A stretch of 64,000 bases of DNA from an uncultured Selenomonadaceae bacterium (GTDB lineage Bacteria > Bacillota > Negativicutes > Selenomonadales > Selenomonadaceae). Location of the stretch: contig CACYXR010000024.1 of assembly GCA_902778455.1 (NCBI GenBank), positions 1-64,000 on the forward strand, written 5' to 3'. Of this stretch, positions 44,389 through 53,400 are shown piece after piece. Under the pieces are notes generated by a model. It ran no database searches. It was not told where the DNA came from and saw only the letters and a program-made list of their open reading frames with translations. Numbering within the stretch: the stretch's first letter is position 1; every line of letters begins with the position of its first letter. The position numbers and the translations under genes are program-made.

Positions 44389-45515
44389 TATCGCAGCGCT
44401 TCTTTCAAAACTTCGAGATTTTTCCGCATAACTGCGAGATAATTGTGCCCGTAGGCCGCCTTATCCCCCACCGTGGACTGCATAGAGTCGAGCACGAGGA
44501 TTTTCTGGTCATGGGTCGGCGTGTTGTAAAGGATTGTCTCGGCAACCTTGCGGGATCCGCCTTCAATGGTCAAAATGGCGGGAAGCTTCAATTCATCCAG
44601 CTTTGCCGAAAGGAATGCAATCGTCTCAAAACTGGCCTCTGTCTCGGCGGAGCAGCCGGGAAACGCGGCGTAATATTTCAGGCCATAATCATCCACCAGA
44701 TAACGGAACGGGAAACGATCGCCGAACAGCAGCGTCTTCTTCGGCGAAGCTGCCACAGCGGCCTCATATTCCTTATCCACAGCGTTCAGCTTCGCACGGT
44801 AACCTTCGGCATTATCCTTGTACGCCTGCGCGTTGGCGGCATCGGCGCGGGCAAGGGCATCGGCGATGGCGTCCGCGCACACTTTGGCATTTTTCAGCGA
44901 CAGCCAGATATGCTCGTCGTATTCGTCGTGGTGCTCATGGCCGTCTTTATCGTGGCTGTGTTCTTCATGCTTGTGCTCTTCATGCTTATGCTCTTCATGC
45001 TTGTGGTCGGCGGCTTCCTCATGATGCTTGTGTTCGTCTTTGTTATGTTCATCATGCTTGTGGCCGTCTTCATCGTGGTCATGGTGATGGTGCGCTTCCA
45101 TCCCCTCGACGGTCTCTTCCTGCTTCAGACGATCGCCGAGCACGTCCATCAGCCGCAGCACGACCATATTCTTGTTGACAGCCTCCTTGCGCGCGTCCTC
45201 AATCCATTTGTCCGACTCACCGCCCACATAGATCAGGACGTCGCAGGACGACAGCTTCACGAGGTCGTCTGCCGTCGGCTGGTAGCTATGCAAATCGACG
45301 CCGCTTTTCAGCAGCATGGTCAGCTCGGCGTGCGCCGCTTCGCCGCCGAGGATTTCCCATGTCCAATCGTGAATCGGAAATATCGTCGTGACAATCTTGA
45401 GTTTTTTCGGCTCATTCTTTGTCCCGGGCGTTTGCGCGGTCTGTGTTTGTCCGCCGCAGCCGCCGAGCAGCGCAAGCATGATCAGGCAAACAAAAAAGGA
45501 AATTATCTTTTTCAT
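44388..45515 (-). CDS. znuA: Zinc-binding lipoprotein with His-rich loop
   Basis: Cluster A-I substrate-binding protein for Zn(II). The signal peptide ends in lipobox LLGGC (Cys20). Zinc ligands are probably His in FPIHDW, His in VDLHSYQ and His/Asp in the C-terminal lobe. Residues 141-202 form a very long charged loop rich in His, Asp and Glu, including three tandem HKHEEH-type units. Such loops are known as zinc traps in ZnuA. Zur lies immediately upstream. Confidence 0.95.
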   Translation of the reverse strand: MKKIISFFVCLIMLALLGGCGGQTQTAQTPGTKNEPKKLKIVTTIFPIHDWTWEILGGEAAHAELTMLLKSGVDLHSYQPTADDLVKLSSCDVLIYVGGESDKWIEDARKEAVNKNMVVLRLMDVLGDRLKQEETVEGMEAHHHHDHDEDGHKHDEHNKDEHKHHEEAADHKHEEHKHEEHKHEEHSHDKDGHEHHDEYDEHIWLSLKNAKVCADAIADALARADAANAQAYKDNAEGYRAKLNAVDKEYEAAVAASPKKTLLFGDRFPFRYLVDDYGLKYYAAFPGCSAETEASFETIAFLSAKLDELKLPAILTIEGGSRKVAETILYNTPTHDQKILVLDSMQSTVGDKAAYGHNYLAVMRKNLEVLKEALR

Positions 45516-45548
45516 GGCTTATCTTATCCTCCGTTATTGTTCCTTTAG

Positions 45549-45944
45549 TTATCTGCAATCCGGGCACAGCCCGTAAAGTACCGTACGTTTCGGATCGACG
45601 ACAAAATCGTGCTCCCCCGAAAGATGCTCCCGAACGGACTCGAACTGCCCGCATCGGATATGCAGCAGTTTCCCGCAGCCCTCGCATTTGCAATGGACAA
45701 TCGGCTCCCCGGAAGGCTCTTCCCCCGTGTACTCATAACAGGCCGCGCTGTTCTCATCCACGATGTACTTGCGGAGCACGCCCTCGCGTACCAGCTCGTC
45801 CATCTGCCGATAGAGCGTCGTCGTCCCGATGGGATGCCCCTGCGTCTCGAAATGGGAACGGATCTCCGCCACCGTGATGTGACGCCCGCGCGCCGTCTCC
45901 AAATAATCCAGCAGCGCCTTTTTCTGCTTCGTGTTATATTTCAT
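45549..45944 (-). CDS. zur: Fur-family regulator, probably Zur
   Basis: A 131-residue Fur-type repressor: an N-terminal winged helix (residues 1-75) with TTTLYRQMDELVREG and a C-terminal dimerisation domain with two CxxC pairs (CEGC and CPDC) that hold structural zinc. The neighbouring znuACB operon makes Zur more likely than Fur or PerR, which is an inference from context. It begins the zur-znuACB unit, so it probably regulates itself. Confidence 0.87.
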   Translation of the reverse strand: MKYNTKQKKALLDYLETARGRHITVAEIRSHFETQGHPIGTTTLYRQMDELVREGVLRKYIVDENSAACYEYTGEEPSGEPIVHCKCEGCGKLLHIRCGQFESVREHLSGEHDFVVDPKRTVLYGLCPDCR

Positions 45945-45981
45945 CGCTTCTCTCCTTTATGAATCACAGGTAAGAGTTTTT

Positions 45982-46124
45982 AAGGAAACACTGATTAAGT
46001 CAATTCGTGCATCTGTCGAGGGATTTTTTCGACTGTCTAGGAAAAGCCCTCGAAGGCGTAGCATCGCTACGTCGACGGAAAAAGACCCGGCAGAGGCGCG
46101 GAGGGACTTATTCAGTGGTTCCTT
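45982..46124 (+). mobile_element. MITE-like element, copy C (143 bp)
   Basis: It starts AAGGAAACACTGATTAAG and ends CTTATTCAGTGGTTCCTT, with inverted ends. The flanking bases extend the pair to TTAAGGAA/TTCCTTAA. The interior is identical to copy B except for a missing GTCGAGAGGG-rich block of about 30 bases. It lies 37 bases before the zur start. There is no transposase. Confidence 0.82.
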
Positions 46125-46142
46125 AATCTTTACTGCGATTTA
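46125..46142 (+). repeat. Dispersed 18-bp repeat, copy 2
   Basis: Identical to 41699-41716, and directly after MITE copy C. The 14 bases overlapping its end (46138-46151) match 42774-42787. Confidence 0.65.
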
Positions 46143-46150
46143 TGAGACGG

Positions 46151-46173
46151 CATTTGCACCATAGGTGCAAATG
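46151..46173. repeat. Intergenic hairpin
   Basis: A perfect 10-bp stem (CATTTGCACC/GGTGCAAATG) with an ATA loop follows the dispersed repeat copy 2. There is no T-tract. Confidence 0.6.
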
Positions 46174-46352
46174 TAGTATTAAAACAAAACTGGAAACCGT
46201 TTCTTATTTTATCATTCCTTTTTCTCACTGTCAATAAAATCGGAAACGATTTCCATGTTCGCCTTGAAATAATTATTACGGAAAGGCAAAAGCATCAAAT
46301 GCAAATATGGGAGAACATCGTTAAAGCATGGTCAAACGCGGTCACAGGCACG

Positions 46353-46391
46353 CAAAAAGAAAAGAGCCGCCTACAAAACGTAAGTGGCTCT
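46353..46391 (-). terminator. Terminator behind tRNA-Arg
   Basis: A 12-bp stem with one mismatch and one G-U pair (46363-46374 with 46380-46391) is followed on the minus strand by a T-rich run. It ends the tRNA transcript. Confidence 0.82.
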
Positions 46392-46405
46392 AATGTTATA
46401 AAAGA

Positions 46406-46482
<77 letters not shown>

Positions 46483-46540
46483 AATTGCACGAAATGTATT
46501 ATAGCAAATCCTGCGCGGCCTTGCAATCCCCGACGGAAAA

Positions 46541-46987
46541 TCAGCCCCATTTCGCCTTGTACTGCATTGCCTCCTGCTTGGAGATGATCTGGCTGCTGTA
46601 CAGATCCGTGAGCTGGTACTTTCCGTTGACGAAATTGACATGATAAATATTGTCCGGCGCATCGTAAGTGCAAATCGTATCGAAAGTGTACTGCAAATCC
46701 GCCTCGACCACAGTGAAATCCAAAACGACAAAATCATTCGTACCAGCCGCAAGGTATTCCCTCTGCGCTTCAATGCGGAGAATCGGCTTGTCGTCCAAGG
46801 TCTCAAGATGCGTGTACGCATTGCCTTTGAGCTTGACACGGCGAAGCGTGTCGCGGGCGCCTCCGACGGAAATGATATTCGCGCCTTCCGGCAGTTTCAG
46901 GTCTACAATGTCATACGTGCACGATTCCTGCGGTTCCGTGTCCTCGAACTGCACGCCGTTTTTTCCGTGAATCCGATATGCCTGCAT
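46541..46987 (-). CDS. Unknown protein in glycosylation cluster (148 aa)
   Basis: A soluble 148-residue protein with no recognised domain. It is rich in beta-type segments, and its N-terminus reads MQAYRIHGKNGVQFEDTEP. I start at ATG 46987, after GGGGAG. It is the last gene of the leftward cluster that begins with the TPR-GT2 genes, before the tRNA, and may be cotranscribed with the HAD gene (17-base gap). Confidence 0.6.
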   Translation of the reverse strand: MQAYRIHGKNGVQFEDTEPQESCTYDIVDLKLPEGANIISVGGARDTLRRVKLKGNAYTHLETLDDKPILRIEAQREYLAAGTNDFVVLDFTVVEADLQYTFDTICTYDAPDNIYHVNFVNGKYQLTDLYSSQIISKQEAMQYKAKWG

Positions 46988-47003
46988 AAGTTTTCTCCCC
47001 CAT

Positions 47004-47630
47004 TCATAACATCCGAAGCAGCCTGCAAAGTGATTCCGCGTCCTTCGCCATATAATCGGAAGCCGCGATGGCCGCTTCCACCGGGCGATGAACGCCTCCA
47101 TAGGAAACGGCAATATCCGCCGCTTCGAACATCGGAATATCGTTCGCTCCCTCGCCGACTGCAATGACGCGGTCGGCTTCTTTTTTCAGCGCCCGCACCG
47201 ACTCGCCCTTATCGACGATGGACGCCAGCACCAGACCCTCGTTCTCGTCCCATGCGCTCTGCGAGGTAAATGCGCGGCAGCCCAGTTTTTTGAGTATCGG
47301 CTCAACCCACAGATCGAGATTTCCTGTGACAATCGCACAGTCCTCCGCCCGTTCACGGATGAATTCGGAAATCAACGGATCGAGCTCGACGGTATCCATG
47401 ATTCCCTGGATTGTCGCCAGCGGGATTTCCTTCAGGATATGGAACCGAAGGCGGAACGACTCGGAGAAGGCGAAGTGTCCGTCCATCGTCAGCCGCGTCA
47501 GCCGCGCCATTTCCTCGGAAAGCCCAAGCTCCCCCGCAAGAATCGGAAGCGTCTCCTCCCGCGTCACGGTCCCGTCCAAATCAAACGCGAACACGGTTCG
47601 ATTTGTTCGATCTGTCCGCTCTTCTTTCAC
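47004..47630 (-). CDS. HAD-superfamily phosphatase, SerB-like
   Basis: A 208-residue phosphatase. Motif I is FAFDLDGTVT, with two aspartates. Motif II is IVTGN, and the C-terminal AVGEGANDIPMFEAAD is motif III/IV. The cap domain between motifs I and II suggests a SerB-like or sugar-phosphate phosphatase. In this setting it may make or recycle a sugar phosphate for glycan synthesis, but that is inference. The start is GTG with a weak AAGGTGG site. Confidence 0.8.
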   Translation of the reverse strand: MKEERTDRTNRTVFAFDLDGTVTREETLPILAGELGLSEEMARLTRLTMDGHFAFSESFRLRFHILKEIPLATIQGIMDTVELDPLISEFIRERAEDCAIVTGNLDLWVEPILKKLGCRAFTSQSAWDENEGLVLASIVDKGESVRALKKEADRVIAVGEGANDIPMFEAADIAVSYGGVHRPVEAAIAASDYMAKDAESLCRLLRML

Positions 47631-47657
47631 GTGCCACCTTCTTTCTCCATATCGGCG

Positions 47658-48362
47658 TCATACCTCCGGCGACAGCATATCGCCGTACTCCTTCAGAAAA
47701 TTTTTCTGCCATTCCTTGTATTCCGGCGCAAGCGGCTTCTCCCTCGGGCAATGGATGCACCAGAAATCCCGCTCCTGGTTCGGCACGACGACCTGATAGC
47801 CTTTTCGCGCGAACTCCATGCACTGAGACGTGTCGTAAAAATGCCAGCCCCCAAAAAGGTCTTCGCGCCACCGAATATCGTATTGTGTCGCCAGCAGCAG
47901 CCCGTCCGCCGCCTCGACGTCAATATACGCGTCTTCCGGCTCCTGCATTTCGGAATCGACTACCGATTCCGGCTCACAGGCGTGCAGCACCCGGCCATAG
48001 CATCGCAGCCCGTCCCACCATATCCCGCTGGCGGGAAGGGAGCGGCAGCCGACCATGCCGATCATGCCGACGGACGCGTCCTCAAAAATCCGAAGCATGT
48101 CCCGCACGAAATCCTTGTTCACGACCAGCGTGTCCTGATGCAGATACACCTTGTACCGTGCGTCGGAAGACTCCATCGCCGCGTTGTACCCCGCCGCCAT
48201 CGACGCCGCACCGCGCATGGGCAGATATTCCGCCGCCATCCCCTGCGGCAGGCGCAAATGGCGAAGATACAGCAAGCACTCTTCGTACTGCCCTTCGTCG
48301 TTGACGCAGGTAATGAACGCGATTTTCCCGTCATCCGCCAATACCTTCGCCCCCTTATACAA
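47658..48362 (-). CDS. StrF-like glycosyltransferase
   Basis: A GT-A type glycosyltransferase related to the StrF-domain family, with FITCVNDEGQYEECLLYLRHL, a conserved GYNAAM helix and YKVYLHQDTLVVNKDF (an HQD variant of the DXD motif). The start is uncertain: TTG 48362 (GAGGA seven bases upstream) or TTG 48341, since no in-frame ATG exists and the frame is closed upstream. An ATG at 48385 in another frame overlaps the previous stop, hinting at a small frameshift near the start. Confidence 0.7.
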   Translation of the reverse strand: MYKGAKVLADDGKIAFITCVNDEGQYEECLLYLRHLRLPQGMAAEYLPMRGAASMAAGYNAAMESSDARYKVYLHQDTLVVNKDFVRDMLRIFEDASVGMIGMVGCRSLPASGIWWDGLRCYGRVLHACEPESVVDSEMQEPEDAYIDVEAADGLLLATQYDIRWREDLFGGWHFYDTSQCMEFARKGYQVVVPNQERDFWCIHCPREKPLAPEYKEWQKNFLKEYGDMLSPEV

Positions 48363-48381
48363 TCCAGAATCCTCGAGGACG

Positions 48382-49275
48382 TCATTCTGCGCCTATCCGC
48401 CGCAAACGCTCCCAGACCTCATCCAAAAAAGCCTGACGTTCTTTCGGCGAATGCTCCGAAAGCGCCATGCGGAACACGTCCTGATGCACGACGACCGACG
48501 CCGCAAACCGCCCGATATAATCCGCCAAAAAACCATCCTTGTCAATAAGCTCCCAAAGCGCGCCGACATTTTCGGGCAAATCAATCTCATACTCGATCCG
48601 CCGCAAAAGTATGGCCAGACGTTTCCGCGCCTCCGGTGCATACGCCGCTTTCAGCAGAGCAACGTCTGAGGACGAACGCAATGCCTTTACCAGCCATACT
48701 TCCGTATCAAGGTCGTTCAGTCGATTCTCGAAGCCCGCCGCAACGAACGGATTAATTTCATCCCCCGTCCCGCCGCCACGCACCGGGGCGAAAAATATAT
48801 CCTTATAAAACGACGCGTAAAGCAGCCGCTCGAATTCCGGCTTCGCGTATCTGCGCCGCACAATGGCGTAATAATGACCGTCCATCAATTCCCGCAGGAC
48901 GCGCCAATACCGAATATTCTCAAAGCTCGTCAAGAGATATCCGGTGTCCTTTATGAACGTCCCGATTCCCGACGCGATATCCTGCGGATTCGCGACGTTT
49001 TCCAGCATCCGTTCCGACAGGACGACGTCAAAGGTATGCCTAGGAAACGGCAGCACTTCCTCGCGGTAATCGAGGACCGTCCATTTGATGCCCAGCCCCG
49101 CCATTTCCGGCGTCTGAGTCATATCTCGGTCCGAAACGACGGCAAACAAAGCAGCGCCGGGGAACCTGCTTCTGATCGCAGGCAAATATTGTATGCTTTC
49201 AATGACCAGCACCGAGCCAGGCATTTCCCCCGGTTCAAAAAAACGGAGAAGCTTCAGCTCGTCACCCGTTTCCAT
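48382..49275 (-). CDS. Methyltransferase-like protein
   Basis: The first 150 residues have a degenerate class I SAM-methyltransferase pattern: SVLVIESIQ (motif I lacks the usual glycines), the acidic VLDYRE segment, and a FDVVLSERMLENVANPQDI motif where such enzymes have the conserved Asp-Val. The C-terminal half is helical. A glycan or flagellin methyltransferase is a reasonable guess; catalytic activity is not assured. It is followed by the StrF-like gene and preceded by the TPR gene on the same strand. Confidence 0.6.
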   Translation of the reverse strand: METGDELKLLRFFEPGEMPGSVLVIESIQYLPAIRSRFPGAALFAVVSDRDMTQTPEMAGLGIKWTVLDYREEVLPFPRHTFDVVLSERMLENVANPQDIASGIGTFIKDTGYLLTSFENIRYWRVLRELMDGHYYAIVRRRYAKPEFERLLYASFYKDIFFAPVRGGGTGDEINPFVAAGFENRLNDLDTEVWLVKALRSSSDVALLKAAYAPEARKRLAILLRRIEYEIDLPENVGALWELIDKDGFLADYIGRFAASVVVHQDVFRMALSEHSPKERQAFLDEVWERLRRIGAE

Positions 49276-49280
49276 ACGGC

Positions 49281-50348
49281 TTACATCTCACGAATCGCCT
49301 GGATAAGCAGGAAATCCGTCTGCCGCATCCGTGCCGCCGCTTGGAAAGCCTTATCTTTCTCACCCTTTTCCGCGAGCAGCACGGCGAGATTCCGGAGCAA
49401 TCCGTCGTCCGTTTCGTCAAACTTCAGCGCTTCCGTCAGGAATAGCTCGGCCGCTTCCAAATTGTCCTGCGCGTAGTATCCGCCTGCGAAAGAATCCAAT
49501 ATCCGTACTTTTTCCGCGATGGAACGGGGACTATCTAGCACCTCGCGAAGCTTCCTTCTGGCTTCGTTTGCTTCGCCCGCCTGCGAAGGCGTATCGGACA
49601 CAGCGGCCGTCCCCTGATCCGAAGGCGAAGAGATATTCGCCTCCGAACGCGAATCGGGCACCGCCGGCGCAGAAGGCGGCTCTTGCGGTTGCTGCGCTTT
49701 GTCCCCATGCACACGGGCGTCGATTTTCTGCTTCAGATTCCGCAAAATCTCCAGCGCGCTCTTGCCTGTTTCCTGTCTTGGCTCAGGTGCAGCGGGCGCC
49801 TGTGCTTCCGGCTGCGGCACAGCAACGGATTCTGGAGACGCCGACGGCGCTTCCTCTTCATCCAGCCGCAGGAACTTTGCAAGATGCGGATACTCCTTCC
49901 GGATTCGTTCCGGCTCGTTGCGTCCGTAAAACCCCGACAGCGATTCGACTTCATCCTTCTCTTCGTCGCTCATGCCTGGCAGGAACTTATCTGCCAACAG
50001 ATCAAAGATAGAAAGTCCCGCGTCGACCTTTTCCTGAAGGATGCAAAGACGCGCGAGCAGGATGCGCGCCGCCACATGGCCGGGAGCAAACTGCAGCGTA
50101 TTGTCGATCCAAGCCGCCGCCCGCTCATAGTCCCCCAACATGAAATACGCATACGCGCCCGCATACATCGATGCCGGACTGACCGTTTTCCTTTCCGCCA
50201 GCTCGGCCAATGTGTTCAAAGCGTCAGAATACGCCTCCTGCTCAATTTGGTCTTGGAGCTTTTGCTCTAGTCCCTTCACTTCCGCCTGCTGTCCGGCGAC
50301 TTCCTCCATCTGCTGTTTTTTCTTCAGTTTTCGGCTTGCCTTTCCCAT
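49281..50348 (-). CDS. TPR-repeat protein
   Basis: A 355-residue protein with a lysine-rich N-terminus (MGKASRKLKKKQQM), several TPR-like helical pairs (near SPASMYAGAYAYFMLGDYERAAAWID and LDSFAGGYYAQDNLEAAELFL) and a low-complexity Ala/Pro/Gln/Ser segment in the middle. It may be a scaffold for the glycosyltransferases around it. ATG 50348 is preferred, with GGAGG eight bases upstream. It is not a known family beyond TPR. Confidence 0.65.
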   Translation of the reverse strand: MGKASRKLKKKQQMEEVAGQQAEVKGLEQKLQDQIEQEAYSDALNTLAELAERKTVSPASMYAGAYAYFMLGDYERAAAWIDNTLQFAPGHVAARILLARLCILQEKVDAGLSIFDLLADKFLPGMSDEEKDEVESLSGFYGRNEPERIRKEYPHLAKFLRLDEEEAPSASPESVAVPQPEAQAPAAPEPRQETGKSALEILRNLKQKIDARVHGDKAQQPQEPPSAPAVPDSRSEANISSPSDQGTAAVSDTPSQAGEANEARRKLREVLDSPRSIAEKVRILDSFAGGYYAQDNLEAAELFLTEALKFDETDDGLLRNLAVLLAEKGEKDKAFQAAARMRQTDFLLIQAIREM

Positions 50349-50402
50349 TGCCCGCGCCTCCAATTTTAATTTTTTATCATTATTTCCTACTGAACATACA
50401 TC

Positions 50403-53400
50403 TTACGCTTCGCCGCTCCTCCATTTCCGCCAAATCTCGTTGTACTGCGCCTCTATCTCGCGGATATAACGTGCGGCATCCATCACCGGCGACTGCTCCA
50501 GCATGTTCCGGAGATTTTTGTGCAGCGTGTCCAACAGCTCTTCATCCAGCGCCAGCGCGACCGCCTTCTCTACATACTCGTCCACAGTTTCCGCCGTCAG
50601 TTCCCCAAGGCCGACATTCTTCAAAATCCCATAGCTGAACCGTGAACTGCGCCGTTCACCGTACCGCGACACTACCGGCACGCCCATATAAAGCGTGTCG
50701 CAGGTTGTCCCGCCGCCCGGCCATGGATAGGTGTCAAGGGCAATATCCACATCAAGATATCGTTCCATAAAATTCTTCGTGGCTGGTTCAAGAATTACCC
50801 GCTCCATCGGAAGCCCAAGCGCTTTCAACCGTTGATATGCCGCTTCCGCCGCCTCAGGGCTCTCCAGCACAAAGCTCTTCAAAAGCAGCCTGGAGCGCGG
50901 AACGCGACGAAGGATTTCCTTCCACGCAAGGAGCATTTCATCCTTGACCTTCGCGTACTGGTTGAACACACCGAAAAGCACCCACCCTCGCTGCTTGGAC
51001 GGAGCCCCTTTGGAGGCAGGAAAAATTTTTTTCCCGATGACCGCATAACAGAATTGCGCTGTAACATAAAGCGGTTTTTCCACAAAATACGCTTCACGCC
51101 CCTCTCCCGGCGGATCGACAAACGAATCCGTCAGGAAATAATCCATGGCATCCAATCCCGTCGTCGCCATATACCCCAGCCCAGAAATCTGAATCGGCGC
51201 AGGTTTCCATGCGAAAACCGAGACCGCGCTGTTCGCCGTATGTCCTGCGAGGTCAAACAAAATATCGATCTCATCCTCATATATCACCTTTGCAGCCGCT
51301 TCCGGCTGGGTGCGGTCGATATCCCGCCATACATCCGCCATCTGCTTCACGACTGCCGACTCCGGAACCTTTTCCGCCGCGGAGTTGTAAGCATACACCT
51401 CAAACCTGGCCCTGTCCCGGAACATCAAGAACGGGACAATAAAATGGGACATCACATGCCCACCGAAATCCGGAGAGACGTAGCCGATGCGAAGTCTGCT
51501 GTGCTCCGGCCTTTGCCGGGAATGGCTGTACCGCTTGATTCCCTGGAATATTTCCGAATAACGCTTGCTTTGGTTGAACAAATCCTGCGACGGAATATCG
51601 TCGTTATTATGAGAAAGCAAAAAACCTCCGTAGGCAATGGCCCGGCTAAAAATCGTATCCCCCAAAAGATAGGCTTCCGTATAAGCATGGAGGGATTTCT
51701 CGACCTCCCCCAGGATAAACATCAACCCTCCATATCGCATCCACACCTGTTGGCGAAGAAGATTGTCTTCCTGACTGCTGCCTACCGAATACAGCATCTG
51801 CTGATACGTCTTTGCCGCCGACAAAAGGAACAAACGCTGATCCTGCGAATATGCGAGCCATCCTAAAAGCTTCGCTCTTCCCGGCGGCTTCAGCTTTTCC
51901 GCGCGCCTCATCCAATACAAGCAATGCCGATCGTCTTTCAGGATGTAATACGCTTGTGCGACATGCACGACGGAATCCGGCAGATTGACACCGGCGAACA
52001 CAAGACGGCTGCCCATTGCCGCCGCTTCTTTCCAGCGCTTTTCGTCTCGCGCCCTTTGGAATCGCTCCCATCGGCATGTCAGGCTTTCCTTTTGCGTCTC
52101 TTCGTCCGCCGTTCGTTCCCATGCGACGAAAATATCGCCATACGCCTCTTCCAGCGCGTCCATATACCGCTGCGCATTCATCACCGCCGAAGATTCTATC
52201 TTCCACTGAAGCGTCAAATGTAGTTCTGTGAGCCGCTTTCGATCTTTCGCCAAGCCCACGGCCGCTCTGATATATGACGGCCAATCCGGAACGCAAAACG
52301 AATCCATTCCTATATTCATCAAGATACTTTCGCTTGCGCGTTCCGCATAAACGCGCCCTTTTCTCGCCACTACTGGGATTCCCATATAAAGGGCTTCGCA
52401 AACCGATCGTCGGCCTGTCCTCGGATACGTATCCAAGGCGATATCGACGCGCTCGTAATCCGCAAGATAGGATTCCGTCCAGGCAACGAGCTCGACACGC
52501 GACTCGTCCAATCCCGCTGCCTCCAATCGTTCCATCGCTTCCGTCCGTCGCTCCTTGTCAGAAAACGTTCCGTCCTGCACAAGCAGACGCGCGCCGTCCA
52601 CGCGGCGCAAAATTTCTGCCCATGCCCGAATCGCATCGTCCGTCACCTTTTCCCAACGTGCGAGCACACCAAACGTCAAATACCCGGCTTCCAGAACAGG
52701 CGCAGGCAATGAATACACTCTTGCGCTTTTGGGGCGCATGCAGCATATCTGGCTCTCCGGCAGACGAAGCAGCTTTTCCGAAAAGAACTTCTCCTCTCCC
52801 TTAGGCGCAGTATAAACATCCGTCAAGAAATAATCAACCGCGCTCGCCCCCGTCGTCCCCCGGGATTGTACGGCGCTCACCTGTATCGGCGCGGGCTTAT
52901 AGGCGAGAACGGGAAGTGCACTGTCAGCATTCCCCCCTGTCAAATCCACAAGGATGTCAATCCCGTCAACGTATATACACTCTGCCGCCTCCCGCGCCGA
53001 AAGGCCGGACAATTCTCTCCATGCCGTGGCCAAATTCACAATCGTAATGTTTTTATACACCGTCTTGCCCAATGCATACCCGTACACTTCAAAACGGTAT
53101 CGATCCGCATATCCAAAAAAAGCAGTGACCAATGAGAGATTGTCTTTTTCCTCCGACCCATGCAGGATATAGCCGACACGAAGCACATCATGATGTTCCG
53201 CCGCAGGATCGTGCGTAAAGGGGGAGCCATCCTCGGAAGATTCGTCAAGAAATTCTGGTTCGCGGCTTGGGCCTGCTTCATCGCCGGATTGCTCCTCTTC
53301 CGGCGCGGACTGCTCCCGCACGAACTTCTTCCAAATCCGGATATAGGCCTCCGTCAAATCCTTCCGATATTGCTCCATATTCATCAAGGGAGAGCGCCTC

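Larger units (their letters stand above)
45945..46405. other. Intergenic region upstream of zur
   Basis: This 461-base stretch holds MITE copy C (45982-46124), a dispersed repeat (46125-46142), a hairpin (46151-46173) and the terminator of the tRNA gene (46353-46391). I see no gene. A canonical Zur box could not be placed with confidence. Confidence 0.6.

Noticed and set aside
44906-45095. Standalone tandem-repeat element in znuA
   Set aside because: The DNA repeat is explained by the His-rich protein loop and stays in frame.
45931-46164. Short reading frame across MITE copy C
   Set aside because: It lies in a MITE, lacks a ribosome site and repeats the frame of copy B.
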